Source: Methylobacterium sp. SyP6R
GTDB taxonomy: Bacteria > Pseudomonadota > Alphaproteobacteria > Rhizobiales > Beijerinckiaceae
DNA: 64,000 nt
NCBI RefSeq assembly: GCF_019216885.1
Contig: NZ_JAAQRC020000001.1
Span: forward strand, 4,188,001-4,252,000
Direction: 5' to 3'
Within the stretch, counting starts at the first letter, position 1. The number at the start of each line of letters is the position of its first letter. Shown piece by piece: positions 40,298-48,949 of the stretch. The position numbers and the translations under genes were made by a program. The notes under the pieces were generated by a model. The model made no database searches and was not told the origin of the DNA. It saw only the letters and a program-made list of their open reading frames with translations.

Positions 40298-40986
40298 GGT
40301 CTGGTCTCCCAAGGTCCGGTCGTCGTGGCGAGGCGCGCGGGCGCGCTCGATGAGGGTCGAGAAGGGCCGGACGCGCCGGCCGTCGAAAGGGTCTCCTGCC
40401 GCAAGGACAGGCATCCTGCCTCGGCGGCAGGCTATCCCACCGTCACCGGTGGGCGAAGTGGCGCGGACGGCCGCAGGGCCTCCGCCGGCATGCGGGCCGA
40501 GGGCCCGGCCGCTGCCTTATCGTTCTTCAGCCGCGGGAGGGTCGGTCGCGTCTCGCGAAGGGAGCGCCCGCACCTCGCGAGCGCCCGGCAGGCCTGGTTT
40601 CAGGCCGCGTGCGCCCGCACCGCCCGAATGGCGGCGCGTTTGGTATCTCGTTTGGCCGTCGTGCAAGCCACAAGCCAGCGCCCTTGCGACCCGGGGGCAC
40701 GGGGCCCGGCCGGGAAAATGGGACAGCGGTACTGTCCTAACTCGGGGAACCTGCCAGATTTCAATCGGTCCAGCAAGAGGCCATTCGGTCGGGGCTTGTG
40801 CTTTTCTTGCGTATCGCGTCGGAGCGCCGCAACGAAATGCCGAATCCGGGTGGTATCACGCATCATTCCCCCGCAAAGCGCGCAGCATGATCGGCGGGGC
40901 ATGCCGGGCATGAGCGGGGATGCCTCGTCTGCCTCTGTCCTTCCCGGCATGATGACATCCGCACGATCGAGGGAGCGCAGGGACCG
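40298..40986. other. long intergenic region upstream of gltB and the aldolase gene
   Basis: A 689-base gap between divergent genes with no credible reading frame on either strand. It holds two short hairpins: CACCGGTG within 40443-40450 and GGACAG/CTGTCC (40721-40726, 40732-40737; loop CGGTA). It must carry the gltB promoter and leader and the promoter of the aldolase gene. No known riboswitch was recognised. Confidence 0.45.
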
Positions 40987-42048
40987 ATGAACTTCGCGAG
41001 CGACAACGTGGTGGGGGCGAGCGCTCCGGTGCTGGAGGCGATCGTGCGCCACAACGGTGGGGCGATGCCGGCCTACGGCGCCGACCCGCTGACGCTCGGG
41101 CTGACCCCGCGGTTCCGGGCCTTGTTCGAGCACCCCGACCTCGCGGTGTACCCTGTCGCGACCGGCACCGCGGCGAATGCGCTGGCGCTCTCGGTGATGG
41201 TGCCGCCCTTCGGCCTGTGCGTCTGCCACGAGGAGGCGCACGTGATGGAGGACGAGTGCGGCGCGCCGGAATTCTACACCCATGGCGCCAAGCTGCACGG
41301 CCTGCCTGGGGCCGGCGGCAAGATCGCCGCCGACACCCTCGATGGATTCTTGGGCGGCCTGACCCGGCACGTGAAGCAGATGCCGCCCCACGCGCTGACC
41401 CTGTCGCAGCTGACCGAGAGCGGGCAGGTCTACACGGTCGAGGAGATCGCGACCCTCGCGGACATCGCCCATTCCCACGGCCTCACCGTCCACATGGACG
41501 GGGCGCGCTTCGCCAACGCGCTCGTGGCCCTCGGCTGCTCGCCGGCCGAGATGACGTGGCGGGCGGGCATCGACATCCTGTCCTTCGGGGCGAGCAAGAA
41601 CGGCGCGCTCGCCGCGGAGGCCATCCTGGTCTTCCGCCAGGACCTCGCCGAGACCCTGGACTTCCGCCGCAAGCGCGCCGGCCACATCCTGTCGAAGGGC
41701 CGCTTCCTCGCCGCCCAGCTCGACGCCTATCTCGCCGACGACCATTGGCTGGCCAATGCCGCCCATGCCAACCGGATGGCGGCGCGCCTCGCCGCGGGTC
41801 TTATCGAGATTCCCGGCGTGCGCCTGGCCTGGCCGGTCCGGGGCAACGAGCTGTTCCCGATCCTGCCGGCCGGGCTCGATGCGGCCCTGCGCCGGGGCGG
41901 GGCGGTCTATTACGACTGGGCGAGCCGCAGCCTAGCGGAAGGGGAGAGCGTGGAGGAGGGCGAGCGGATGATCCGCCTGATCACGGCCTTCTCGACCAAG
42001 GAGGCGGAGGTAGAGGAGTTTCTGGTGCTCGCTCGTCGGGGCAGCTGA
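40987..42048 (+). CDS. ltaE: low-specificity L-threonine aldolase-type PLP enzyme
   Basis: A 353-residue PLP enzyme that splits threonine (and beta-hydroxy amino acids) into glycine and an aldehyde. N-terminus NFASDNVVGASAPVLEAI is diagnostic; the PLP contacts are in HMDGARFANALVALG (conserved Asp/Arg) and DILSFGASKNGALAAEAILV, where the Lys of SKNG is the Schiff-base residue. The related beta-eliminating lyases share this fold, so substrate is inferred. Length is normal. The gene starts at ATG 40987 with GGGAGCGCAGGGACC upstream. It ends just before a family D repeat. Confidence 0.92.
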   Translation: MNFASDNVVGASAPVLEAIVRHNGGAMPAYGADPLTLGLTPRFRALFEHPDLAVYPVATGTAANALALSVMVPPFGLCVCHEEAHVMEDECGAPEFYTHGAKLHGLPGAGGKIAADTLDGFLGGLTRHVKQMPPHALTLSQLTESGQVYTVEEIATLADIAHSHGLTVHMDGARFANALVALGCSPAEMTWRAGIDILSFGASKNGALAAEAILVFRQDLAETLDFRRKRAGHILSKGRFLAAQLDAYLADDHWLANAAHANRMAARLAAGLIEIPGVRLAWPVRGNELFPILPAGLDAALRRGGAVYYDWASRSLAEGESVEEGERMIRLITAFSTKEAEVEEFLVLARRGS

Positions 42049-42221
42049 GGGCCTGTTCGAGCAATTTTGCCGAATGTTCGATAGCAACGGTGCTTCCCTT
42101 CCTCACCCCTCATCCTGAGGTGTTAGCCCATCGAAGATGGGCTGACCTCGAAGGAGGGCTCCAGGGACTGCGGAGAGTTCTGGAGCCCTCCTTCGAGGTC
42201 AGTCGATCCCTGATCGACTAA

Positions 42222-43148
42222 GTGTCTGTCCGGGATCATGCTGATTGTTGGCAGAGTTTTCTGAGCATGATGCGGATGGAAGCAAGGCGCAGGAAAGCCA
42301 GCGCCTTGCGGGTGCGGCACTCCCAATCCTTCGCCAGCCGCCGGCAGCGATTGAGCCAACCAATCGTCCGCTCCACGATCCAGCGCTTGGGCAGGACCTC
42401 GAACCCGACCGCCTGATCCGACCGCTTGACGATTTCCACCGTCACAGACCGGCAGACCCGTTCCAACGCCTCCCGGAACACCGGCCCCTGGTAGCCGCCA
42501 TCTGCATACAGCTTCAGCAGGAACGGGTAGAGACTAAACAGCGTCGCCATGACCCATACGCCGCCATCACGATCCTGCACGTCGGCCGGATGCACCAGAG
42601 CATGCATCAGCAGACCTTGCGTATCGACGAGGAGATGGCGCTTCTTGCCTTTGATCTTCTTGCCCGCATCATAGCCGGACGGGTCGATCGTGCGCCCCCT
42701 TTTTCCGCGCTCTTGACGCTCTGGCTGTCAATGATCGCTGCCGTTGGGCTGGCCTCACGTCCTGCCTGTTCGCGGCAGAGAACGTAGAGGGTGTGATGGA
42801 TGCGCAGGAGAGTTCCGTCGTAATCCCATAGATCGAAGTAGCCATGCACCGTCGAGCGAGGCGGTAGATCTTTTGGGATAGCGCGCCATTGGCACCCCGT
42901 TCCAAGGACATACATCAAGCCGTTGACCACCTCGCGCAGATCAACCGTTCGTTTGTTTCCCCCGCGTCGAGCCGGCGGGAGAAGGGGAGCAACAAGCGCC
43001 CATTCCTCATCCGTCAAATCAGTGGGATAGCGAAGCTTGCTGCGGTCGTACCGCTGGCGGTTCTCAGGCGTCCACATCGCTCAAGCATACGCCTGTCAGC
43101 GCGAACCGCAACGCGCTCCGAAAAAACAAATTCTTCCCGGACATACTC
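42222..43148 (-). mobile_element. IS5-family insertion sequence (IS427/IS1031-like group), 927 bp
   Basis: Terminal inverted repeats of 14 bases with two mismatches: GTGTCTGTCCGGGA at 42222-42235 and the complement of GAGTATGTCCGGGA at 43135-43148. A 3-base target duplication TAA flanks it (42219-42221 and 43149-43151), as expected for the TNA-duplicating IS5 subgroups. The two transposase reading frames fill the element. Ends and duplication are intact, which suggests a recent and possibly active copy. No other copy is in the window. Confidence 0.9.
42236..43077 (-). CDS. IS5-family DDE transposase in two frames (-1 frameshift)
   Basis: ORF A (43077 to 42607) carries the N-terminal DUF4096-like part (YPTDLTDEEWALVAPLLPPA) and the first catalytic Asp in AAIIDSQSVKSAEKGG. 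ORF B (down to 42236) carries the second Asp in LYADGGYQGPVF and the Glu in RWIVERTIGWLNRC. The frames join by a -1 shift at the run AAAAAGGGGG (42695-42704 on the plus strand as CCCCCTTTTT): after the shift the product continues GRTIDPSGYDAGKKIKGKK, the usual sequence of these transposases. The fused protein has about 280 residues. Such shifts are programmed in this IS group, so the element need not be dead. Confidence 0.88.
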
Positions 43149-43238
43149 TAACGCCTCAGGATGAGGTCGCGGTTGGGACTATGTGCCTGTAATCAAGTAT
43201 GTGATAGCAAACCCTGCTCGAACAATCTCCGAATATCC

Positions 43239-44630
43239 TCACCCCCGCGGCCAGCGGAAATCGTCCGCCCGGCCGGGCTGGGGCGTCGGCGCCGCGCCGC
43301 GGATCAGGCTGCGCTCCAGGGTGTAACCGGTGTCGCGGTCGATCCGCGGCCGGCCGGTGACGAGCTGGCCGCCCGGGGCGATGTCGTTGCGGGTGAGCGG
43401 CAGGACCGGGCCGGCGGCGGGCTTGACCGGCAGGGCCGGGATGCCCGGCGGCTCCGGCAGGCTCGGCAGCATCGCGGTGATGAGCCGGTCGATCGCCGCG
43501 TCGTCGTCGAGCTTGGCCTCCCCGGCGGGGGCCGGCGGCGCCTCCGGGGTCAGCGGCGTGACCGCGTCCGGCAGGGCAGGGGCGCCGGTGGTCGCCTCGA
43601 TCAGCCGCTTGATCTCGACATCGGCGAAATGCGCCGCCTTGCGGGCGCCCGCCTGGGTGAAGTGCACCCCGTCGGAGGTGCGCAGGCGCGCCTGCTGCCC
43701 TTCGAGGTCGGGCCCGTTTACGGCGTAGCGGTTGTCCTCGCCGACGAAGGCCGGCCAGATGTCGACGTAGACGCCGCCCGCCCGCTGCACCCGATCGCGA
43801 AACATCTCGTTGAGCGAGGTGATGTCGGCCGACAGGGTCTCGCTCTTCATCGGCGGCTCGCCGACCCAGACTACCGGCACCTTGCGGTCGGTGAAGACCT
43901 TCAGGAGCGCATCGATCCGGTCGCGGTAGAGGGCGCGCCAGCGCTCGCTCAGGGGCTCGACGGTCTGGTCGCCGTCGCGCAGGGGCTGACGGTCGTTGGC
44001 GCCGACCATGACGACGGCGTAACTCACCTTGGGGTTGGACTTGAGGTAATCCTCCGCCGCCTTCGGCCAGTCGACCACGTCCTTGCGCACGAGGCCGCTA
44101 TCGCCCTTGGCGCGGCGGATCACCACCACATCCGGGTTCGCCTCGTAGACGGTGTCGAGGCCCTGGCCCAGCAACTCGGCGAGGGAATCGCCGAACACCG
44201 CGATCTGCGTGCGCGGGTCGGTCTTCGGCTTCGGGGCGGCGGGCCTCGCGACGACCGGGGCCGGGCGGGGCTTGGGCCGCTGCACCGAGCGGCCCTCGCG
44301 GCTGTGCACCACCTCGCGCTCCCGCTCCCGACGGGGACGGGGGGTGCGGTAGGCGCCGCGATAGGCGGGCCGGCCCGGATCCTGCGCCTGGGGCTGGGCC
44401 GAGGGGCGGTCCTCCCAGGGCCAGTAGAATTGCCGCTGCGGCTCGGGGGCCGGCACCGGCCGGGTGGCGGGCGCGCGGCGGTAGCCGTAGCCGTCGTCGT
44501 AATATTGCGCCCGGGCCGCCTCCGGCGCCCCGACAAGGCCCGCGAGCAGGCTCCAGAGGACGAGGCGCGGCAGCCTCCGCCCCGTCGGCCACCCCATCGG
44601 CATGTTTTTCGGCTCCGCCCGCATCCTCAT
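43239..44630 (-). CDS. SGNH/GDSL hydrolase of the DUF459 family, exported
   Basis: A 463-residue protein. A hydrophobic N-terminal segment (LPRLVLWSLLAGLVGAPEA) is followed by about 120 Pro/Arg-rich residues, then the SGNH domain: block I QIAVFGDSLAELLGQGLD with the nucleophile Ser, KVSYAVVMVGANDRQPLRDG (block III Asn), VPVVWVGEPPMKSETL, and DGVHFTQAGARKAAHF with the catalytic Asp-x-x-His. The tail of about 100 residues is Ala/Pro-rich. DUF459 members are periplasmic, thought to act on envelope glycans; no substrate is known. ATG 44630. Confidence 0.87.
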   Translation of the reverse strand: MRMRAEPKNMPMGWPTGRRLPRLVLWSLLAGLVGAPEAARAQYYDDGYGYRRAPATRPVPAPEPQRQFYWPWEDRPSAQPQAQDPGRPAYRGAYRTPRPRREREREVVHSREGRSVQRPKPRPAPVVARPAAPKPKTDPRTQIAVFGDSLAELLGQGLDTVYEANPDVVVIRRAKGDSGLVRKDVVDWPKAAEDYLKSNPKVSYAVVMVGANDRQPLRDGDQTVEPLSERWRALYRDRIDALLKVFTDRKVPVVWVGEPPMKSETLSADITSLNEMFRDRVQRAGGVYVDIWPAFVGEDNRYAVNGPDLEGQQARLRTSDGVHFTQAGARKAAHFADVEIKRLIEATTGAPALPDAVTPLTPEAPPAPAGEAKLDDDAAIDRLITAMLPSLPEPPGIPALPVKPAAGPVLPLTRNDIAPGGQLVTGRPRIDRDTGYTLERSLIRGAAPTPQPGRADDFRWPRG

Positions 44631-44904
44631 GGCTCGAGTATAGCGCGGCGACGGGGCCCGGCCCACCCCGGCCGGGGCGGGTGATTTTCGGGTTCGCGCT
44701 CTATCAAGGTTAGGGAATGATGCAAGGTTAGGGGATGATGAAGGCCAGTGTAAAACCTCCGTTCAGCATCCCTGAACATCGCCTGTGCGCGACGAGACGA
44801 CGAACCGCGGCGACGACCGGCCGTTAAGCGGCGCCGGCGGATAGTCTGCCTCACGCGAGCGACGGACGAACAACACGTCGCCGCACGACAGGCGGGTGAT
44901 CCTC

Positions 44905-45186
44905 ATGTTTCGGACCGTACGGCGGCTGGGTGCCCAGGCCGCGCTCATCCTGGCGATCGGGTCGGCGGTGCTGCTGAGCCGGGGCGGACGGGAGGCCGTG
45001 GCCGTCCCGTTGCGCCCGGCGCTCGATCCGGCGCCGATCACCGCACCGATGGCGCGGCCGGCCGTCCCGGCGCCGGCTCCGGGCGTGCGGGTGGTGCTGG
45101 CCCTGCCTTGGACCAACGGCAGCGCCGAACTGGCGAGCGAGGTTCTAGCCGCCCAATACGGCGCCAGCCTCAGCGATTCGCGGTGA
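44905..45186 (+). CDS. possible small secreted protein
   Basis: A 93-residue reading frame with a hydrophobic start (AQAALILAIGSAVLLSRGG) and an Ala/Pro-rich body (PAPITAPMARPAVPAPAPG). It runs divergently from the DUF459 gene and its last 17 bases overlap the end of the convergent peptidase gene. No family is recognised and the ribosome binding site is weak. The position in an otherwise empty gap and the signal-like N-terminus are the only support. Confidence 0.4.
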   Translation: MFRTVRRLGAQAALILAIGSAVLLSRGGREAVAVPLRPALDPAPITAPMARPAVPAPAPGVRVVLALPWTNGSAELASEVLAAQYGASLSDSR

Positions 45187-45814
45187 CGACCGGCGACACC
45201 GCCCGGCCGAGGGAGACCCAGCGCGTGCTCTCGTCGCCCTCGCGCTTGATGTAGGTGTAGCCGGTCTTGTGCCAGGGCAGGATGGCACTGGTCTTGTTGT
45301 CGAGAACAAGGTCGCCGCGGTCGGTGCGCAGCATCAGCACGGCGTGGCCCTCGCCCTTCTCGTCGATCACCACGGTCATCCGCATCGCCCGGCGCGGCAG
45401 GCCGGCCTGGGCGAGCAGCTTGCGCTTGAGGAGCTGGAAATCCTCGCAATCGCCCGAGCCGTCCTCGGCCAGGTCCCAGCGGTCGGGCACGCCCCAATGC
45501 TCCTGGTCGGTGACGGCGCGGAGCGAGGTGTTCACCTGGCGGTTGACGCTGGTGACCGTGTGCCACAGCCGCGGGGTCAGGGTGACCTGGGCCGGCTCGC
45601 TGACGTCGACCGCGCATTCGGAGGCGTAGCGGGCGCAGAACTCGGTCCAGGCCGGGACCGGCCGGGCCTCGCCGACCGTGGCGGCCGGGATGGTGACCGC
45701 GGGGAGCGCCGCCAGGGTCTGGCTGCCCGCCCCGCTCGCGGACGCCAGGAGCCCGGCGACGACCGCCGCGGCCTGCGCGATTCCGAACACGACCTTGCGA
45801 CCCGCGATACGCAT
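45170..45814 (-). CDS. bacterial transglutaminase-like cysteine peptidase (BTLCP, LapG-like)
   Basis: A 214-residue periplasmic peptidase. Signal peptide (FGIAQAAAVVAGLLASASGA). The catalytic Cys is in DGSGDCEDFQLLKRKLLAQ, the His in EKGEGHAVLMLRTDRG and the Asp in DLVLDNKTSAILPW, the order of the BTLCP/LapG family. LapG cuts large adhesins at the outer membrane under c-di-GMP control through LapD; no LapD or adhesin is nearby, so that role is inference. WHTVTSVNRQVNTSLRAVTD is also typical. Confidence 0.88.
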   Translation of the reverse strand: MRIAGRKVVFGIAQAAAVVAGLLASASGAGSQTLAALPAVTIPAATVGEARPVPAWTEFCARYASECAVDVSEPAQVTLTPRLWHTVTSVNRQVNTSLRAVTDQEHWGVPDRWDLAEDGSGDCEDFQLLKRKLLAQAGLPRRAMRMTVVIDEKGEGHAVLMLRTDRGDLVLDNKTSAILPWHKTGYTYIKREGDESTRWVSLGRAVSPVVTANR

Positions 45815-45958
45815 CCGACCCGTACCCGCAACCGTTAAGCTCTCGTTAACGAGTTGGTCGCACGTCGGGTCCGCCGGGGCAACGGCCGAGTTAAGAAAAG
45901 GTTAACGTGTGTTCACAGGCACGCGCAGGGGGCAGGCGAAGGGCTCAGGTGAGCCGGC

Positions 45959-47236
45959 TCACGCCCGCCGCAGCGAGAGCGCGGCGATGATGGCGGCGCC
46001 GATCAGGGTCGCCGCTACCGGGGTCGCCGAGCCGTCGTGCCAGGTCGCGACCACGAGGGTGAACAGGGCGCCGAGCGCCATCTGGGTGAAGCCGTAGAGG
46101 CTCGAGGCCGCGCCGGCGGCCTGGGGATCGACGTTCATCAGTCCCGTCACCGCGTTCGGGCCGAGGAGCCCGATGCCGACCGCGTAGACCACAAGGGGGC
46201 CGAGCAGCGTCACCACCGTGAGGGATCCGCTGCGGTCGACCGCCAGCAGGACCAGGGCCGAGGCCAGGCAGATGCCGTTGCCGACCTTCGCGGCGCGCAG
46301 GATCGGCATCCGGCCGGCGAGGCGCCCGGCGGCAGCCGACCCGACCACCATCCCGGCCACCACGATCAGGCAATCGAGCCCCACTTCCTGCGCCGAGCGG
46401 CCGAGCCGGTCGACGAGGAGGAACGGCGCCACCGCCAGGAAGGCGTAGAGGCTGGTTCCGGCGCAGGCCCCGGCAAGCAGGTAGGCGCGATAGGCGGGAT
46501 GGCGCAGGAGGCGCCAATAGGCGCCCGCGACGGCGCCGATCCCCGGCAGCGCCACCGGCCGCCGGTTGGTCTCCGGCAGCGTCACGACCACCAGCGCGGC
46601 CAGGGTCGCCACCAGGGCGGCCAGCACCACGAACACCGCCCGCCACCCGAAGGCTCCGGCAACGAGTCCGCCGATCGCCGGGGCGAGGGCCGGGGTCAGC
46701 GTCATCGCCATGGTGAGGATCGCGATCTTGCGGGCGGCGTCGGTCGCGGTCGAGACGTCGCGCACCATCGCCCGGCCGAGCACCAGCGAGCCGCAGGCGC
46801 CGAGCGATTGCAGGACCCGGGCGACGATCAGCACCTCGATCGAGGTGGCGGGGATCGCGAGCAGCAGCCCGGCGAGGTAAAGCGACAGGCCGGCGATCAG
46901 CACCGGGCGGCGCCCGAACCGGTCCGAGAGCGGCCCGTAGACCAGCTGGCCGCAGGCGAGGCCGACGAGGTAGAGGGTGATGGTCAGCTGCGCCGCCACC
47001 GGCGTGGTGCCGAGATCGGCGGCGGCCGCCGCGAGCGCCGGCACGAAGATGTGCAGGGCCACCGTTCCGGTCATGGTGACGGCGACGAGGAGCGGCAGCG
47101 AGGCTCGGCCGGGGCCTCCCCGGCCGGACTCCACTTGGCCGGACTCCACTTGGCAGGGTTCCACTTTGCAGCGTTCCACTTGGCCGAACGACGCCTGGCC
47201 GGTCGCTCGGTCGGGACGCCTCGGTGACATCTTCAT
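45959..47236 (-). CDS. MFS drug-efflux transporter, Bcr/CflA family
   Basis: A 425-residue inner-membrane exporter with 12 hydrophobic segments. Family motifs: LYLVGLACGQLVYGPLSDRF then GRRPVLIAGLSLYLAG (MFS motif A), ARVLQSLGACGSLVLGRAMV and MTLTPALAPAIGGLVAG (motif C of drug antiporters). The N-terminal 45 residues before SLPLLVAVTMTGTVALHIF are unusual: they contain four 5-residue repeats (QVERC, KVEPC, QVESG, QVESG) from a 15-base tandem repeat at 47124-47183. ATG 47236 or a start just after the repeats is possible. Substrate unknown. Confidence 0.87.
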   Translation of the reverse strand: MKMSPRRPDRATGQASFGQVERCKVEPCQVESGQVESGRGGPGRASLPLLVAVTMTGTVALHIFVPALAAAAADLGTTPVAAQLTITLYLVGLACGQLVYGPLSDRFGRRPVLIAGLSLYLAGLLLAIPATSIEVLIVARVLQSLGACGSLVLGRAMVRDVSTATDAARKIAILTMAMTLTPALAPAIGGLVAGAFGWRAVFVVLAALVATLAALVVVTLPETNRRPVALPGIGAVAGAYWRLLRHPAYRAYLLAGACAGTSLYAFLAVAPFLLVDRLGRSAQEVGLDCLIVVAGMVVGSAAAGRLAGRMPILRAAKVGNGICLASALVLLAVDRSGSLTVVTLLGPLVVYAVGIGLLGPNAVTGLMNVDPQAAGAASSLYGFTQMALGALFTLVVATWHDGSATPVAATLIGAAIIAALSLRRA

Positions 47237-47512
47237 CGCGGGGTCAACTCACGGTTCGTCGGGGCCTCCTGCTTGTGTAAGGCGAGCCCGGCCGTGGGAG
47301 GCATGCCGGTCGCGAATGGCTGGGCCTTGCCGCCGGTGCCGCCCCTCGCGTCTCCGCCGGATGGAACCGGCCTGCCCATCACATCCGGGTGAGGGCGTTC
47401 ATCTCGTTTGTCTGCGAACGAACGGGCCGGTAACCTGCGTTCAATGGTGCGGGGATCGGATCGGGCGCAGCATCGGCGAGCGCAGGGGCGGGCCCGATTG
47501 CAGGAGGTGACG

Positions 47513-47782
47513 ATGTCCGATGGCGTGTTCCGTTCCGGCAGATGGCCGAAGCATTCTCGCGGAGACGACGCGGTCACGGCCGACAGTCTGTCGGCGCAGC
47601 GCCTGCGCGAGATCGAGGGCGTGCTCGGGGTGGCGATCGATCCGTCGGAGGCGGGCCTCCCGCAGGGGAGGGAGTTCGAGCGTCAGGCGATCGAGCTGCT
47701 GCGCGCCTTCGGCCGGATCACCGATCCGCGCACCCGCCGCGACGTGCTGCATTTGGTCCAGGCCGCGTCGCGCGAGGCGTAG
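47513..47782 (+). CDS. small hypothetical protein
   Basis: An 89-residue cytoplasmic protein. The N-terminus is Ser/Arg-rich; residues 30-89 look helical: LREIEGVLGVAIDPSEAGLP, EFERQAIELLRAFGRI, TRRDVLHLVQAASREA. A strong ribosome binding site CAGGAGGTGACG precedes ATG 47513. The C-terminal pattern resembles small regulatory proteins common in Methylobacterium but I cannot name a family. It is followed 119 bases on by another small gene. Confidence 0.65.
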   Translation: MSDGVFRSGRWPKHSRGDDAVTADSLSAQRLREIEGVLGVAIDPSEAGLPQGREFERQAIELLRAFGRITDPRTRRDVLHLVQAASREA

Positions 47783-47901
47783 AGCGAGGATGGTGCCGTG
47801 CGACACCGGCGCCGCGCCCCGTCGCCCGAACCGGAGGTGAGGTCATCCGTTGCCCGGGGCTGCCGCCCGCGAGAGGCGGCTCATGGCCGGAGGACACCCC
47901 G

Positions 47902-48249
47902 ATGCGAGGGACGTTGCAAGGACTTCTGATCTCGGCATCCGTTCTGGTTCCCGTCGCCGCCGCGGCGACACCCTGCGCCGAGCAGATCGCCACGATCGAG
48001 CGCCGGCTCGAGAGCCCGGGAGTCAAGGCGGTGACCGGCGGCACGCCGACGAGCACGGGCTCGCCCAAGGCCCTGGCGGCCCCGCCGCCGGGACGGCCGA
48101 GCGACCCCGCGACGGTGCCGCAGGCGGACCACGTCGCCGAGGCGCGCGGCCTGATCGCCACGGCACGCGAGCAGGATCGCGCCGGCAACGCTCAAGGTTG
48201 CAACGACACGATGACCCGCGCCAAGGAACTGATCGGCGCGCTGCCCTGA
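47902..48249 (+). CDS. small secreted hypothetical protein
   Basis: A 115-residue protein with a signal peptide (LQGLLISASVLVPVAAAATP). The mature part has two Cys (TPCAEQIATIERRLESPG near the N-terminus and AQGCNDTMTRAKELIGALP near the C-terminus), likely a disulfide linking two helices, and a Pro-rich middle. CCGGAGG precedes ATG 47902. The pattern recurs in small periplasmic proteins of Hyphomicrobiales; function unknown. Confidence 0.7.
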   Translation: MRGTLQGLLISASVLVPVAAAATPCAEQIATIERRLESPGVKAVTGGTPTSTGSPKALAAPPPGRPSDPATVPQADHVAEARGLIATAREQDRAGNAQGCNDTMTRAKELIGALP

Positions 48250-48280
48250 CCCGGCGCAGGACGCCGTCCGGGACCCGGCG

Positions 48281-48898
48281 TCAGACGGCCTCCCTCATGC
48301 GCCGCATCGTATGCGCCCAGTCGCTCGGGCCGAGGCCGGCGGCGATGCCGATCGGGTTCAGGCCTTCGCGGGCGCGGTTGCGAGCCTCCCGCGGGCTCAT
48401 CGCGAACCGGGCCCGGAACGAGCGGCTGAAATGGGTCTCGCTGGTGAAGCCGCTCCGGAAGGCCACCTGGGCGATGCTGCTGCGCCCGTCGTCCGACCGG
48501 CACAGGGCCACGAACGACCGGTCGAGCCGGCGCCCGGCGACATAGGCCATGACGCTTCCGTCGAAGCCGAACAGCCGGTACAGGGTCGCCCGCGACACCC
48601 GGCAGGCCGGCGCGATGCCGGCGGGGCTCGAGGCCGGGTCGTCGAGGTGGCGATCGATATAGGTGCGGATCCGCTCGCGGACGCTGGCGCAGGTTGCCGC
48701 GCGGGCCAGCGGGTCGGCCTCCCGCAGGTCGCTGCCCGAGATCAGCAGGCACAACGCCTCGAGGGCGTCGCTGGCCTCCCGCGGCGCGAGCGAGCCGGCA
48801 TGCTCGGCGAGGCTGCGCATGTGGCTCCCGATTCGCGCTTCGACCCATCGACCGTCCCGGTCCGCTGGGGCACGGACGGCCCCAAGGAGGGAAGCCAT
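48281..48898 (-). CDS. short AraC-family transcriptional regulator
   Basis: A 205-residue protein with a complete C-terminal AraC domain: first helix-turn-helix around PAGIAPACRVSRATLYRLF, second in SIAQVAFRSGFTSETHFSRS followed by FRARFAMSPREARN. The N-terminal about 95 residues correspond only to the end of the usual sensor/dimer domain, so it is about 100 residues shorter than typical relatives. A good site, CAGGAGGCG, precedes ATG 48898, so the short form is likely the real product rather than a fragment. Target unknown. Confidence 0.83.
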   Translation of the reverse strand: MASLLGAVRAPADRDGRWVEARIGSHMRSLAEHAGSLAPREASDALEALCLLISGSDLREADPLARAATCASVRERIRTYIDRHLDDPASSPAGIAPACRVSRATLYRLFGFDGSVMAYVAGRRLDRSFVALCRSDDGRSSIAQVAFRSGFTSETHFSRSFRARFAMSPREARNRAREGLNPIGIAAGLGPSDWAHTMRRMREAV

Positions 48899-48949
48899 GG
48901 CGGATCGCCTCCTGGCGGTCGCGAAAGCCCGGCGTTCCGGGCCTTCGGA

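Larger units (their letters stand above)
42111..43161. repeat. palindromic repeat family D, copy 2, split by an insertion sequence
   Basis: Left part TCCTGAGGTG (42111-42120) with the CTCGAAGGAGGGCTCC and GGAGCCCTCCTTCGAG arms as in copy 1; right end CGCCTCAGGA at 43152-43161. Without the inserted 927 bases the repeat would be about 124 bases, matching 6151-6275. Outer mirrored words around TGTTCGAGCA (42053) and TGCTCGAACA (43214) extend the palindrome. Confidence 0.78.
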
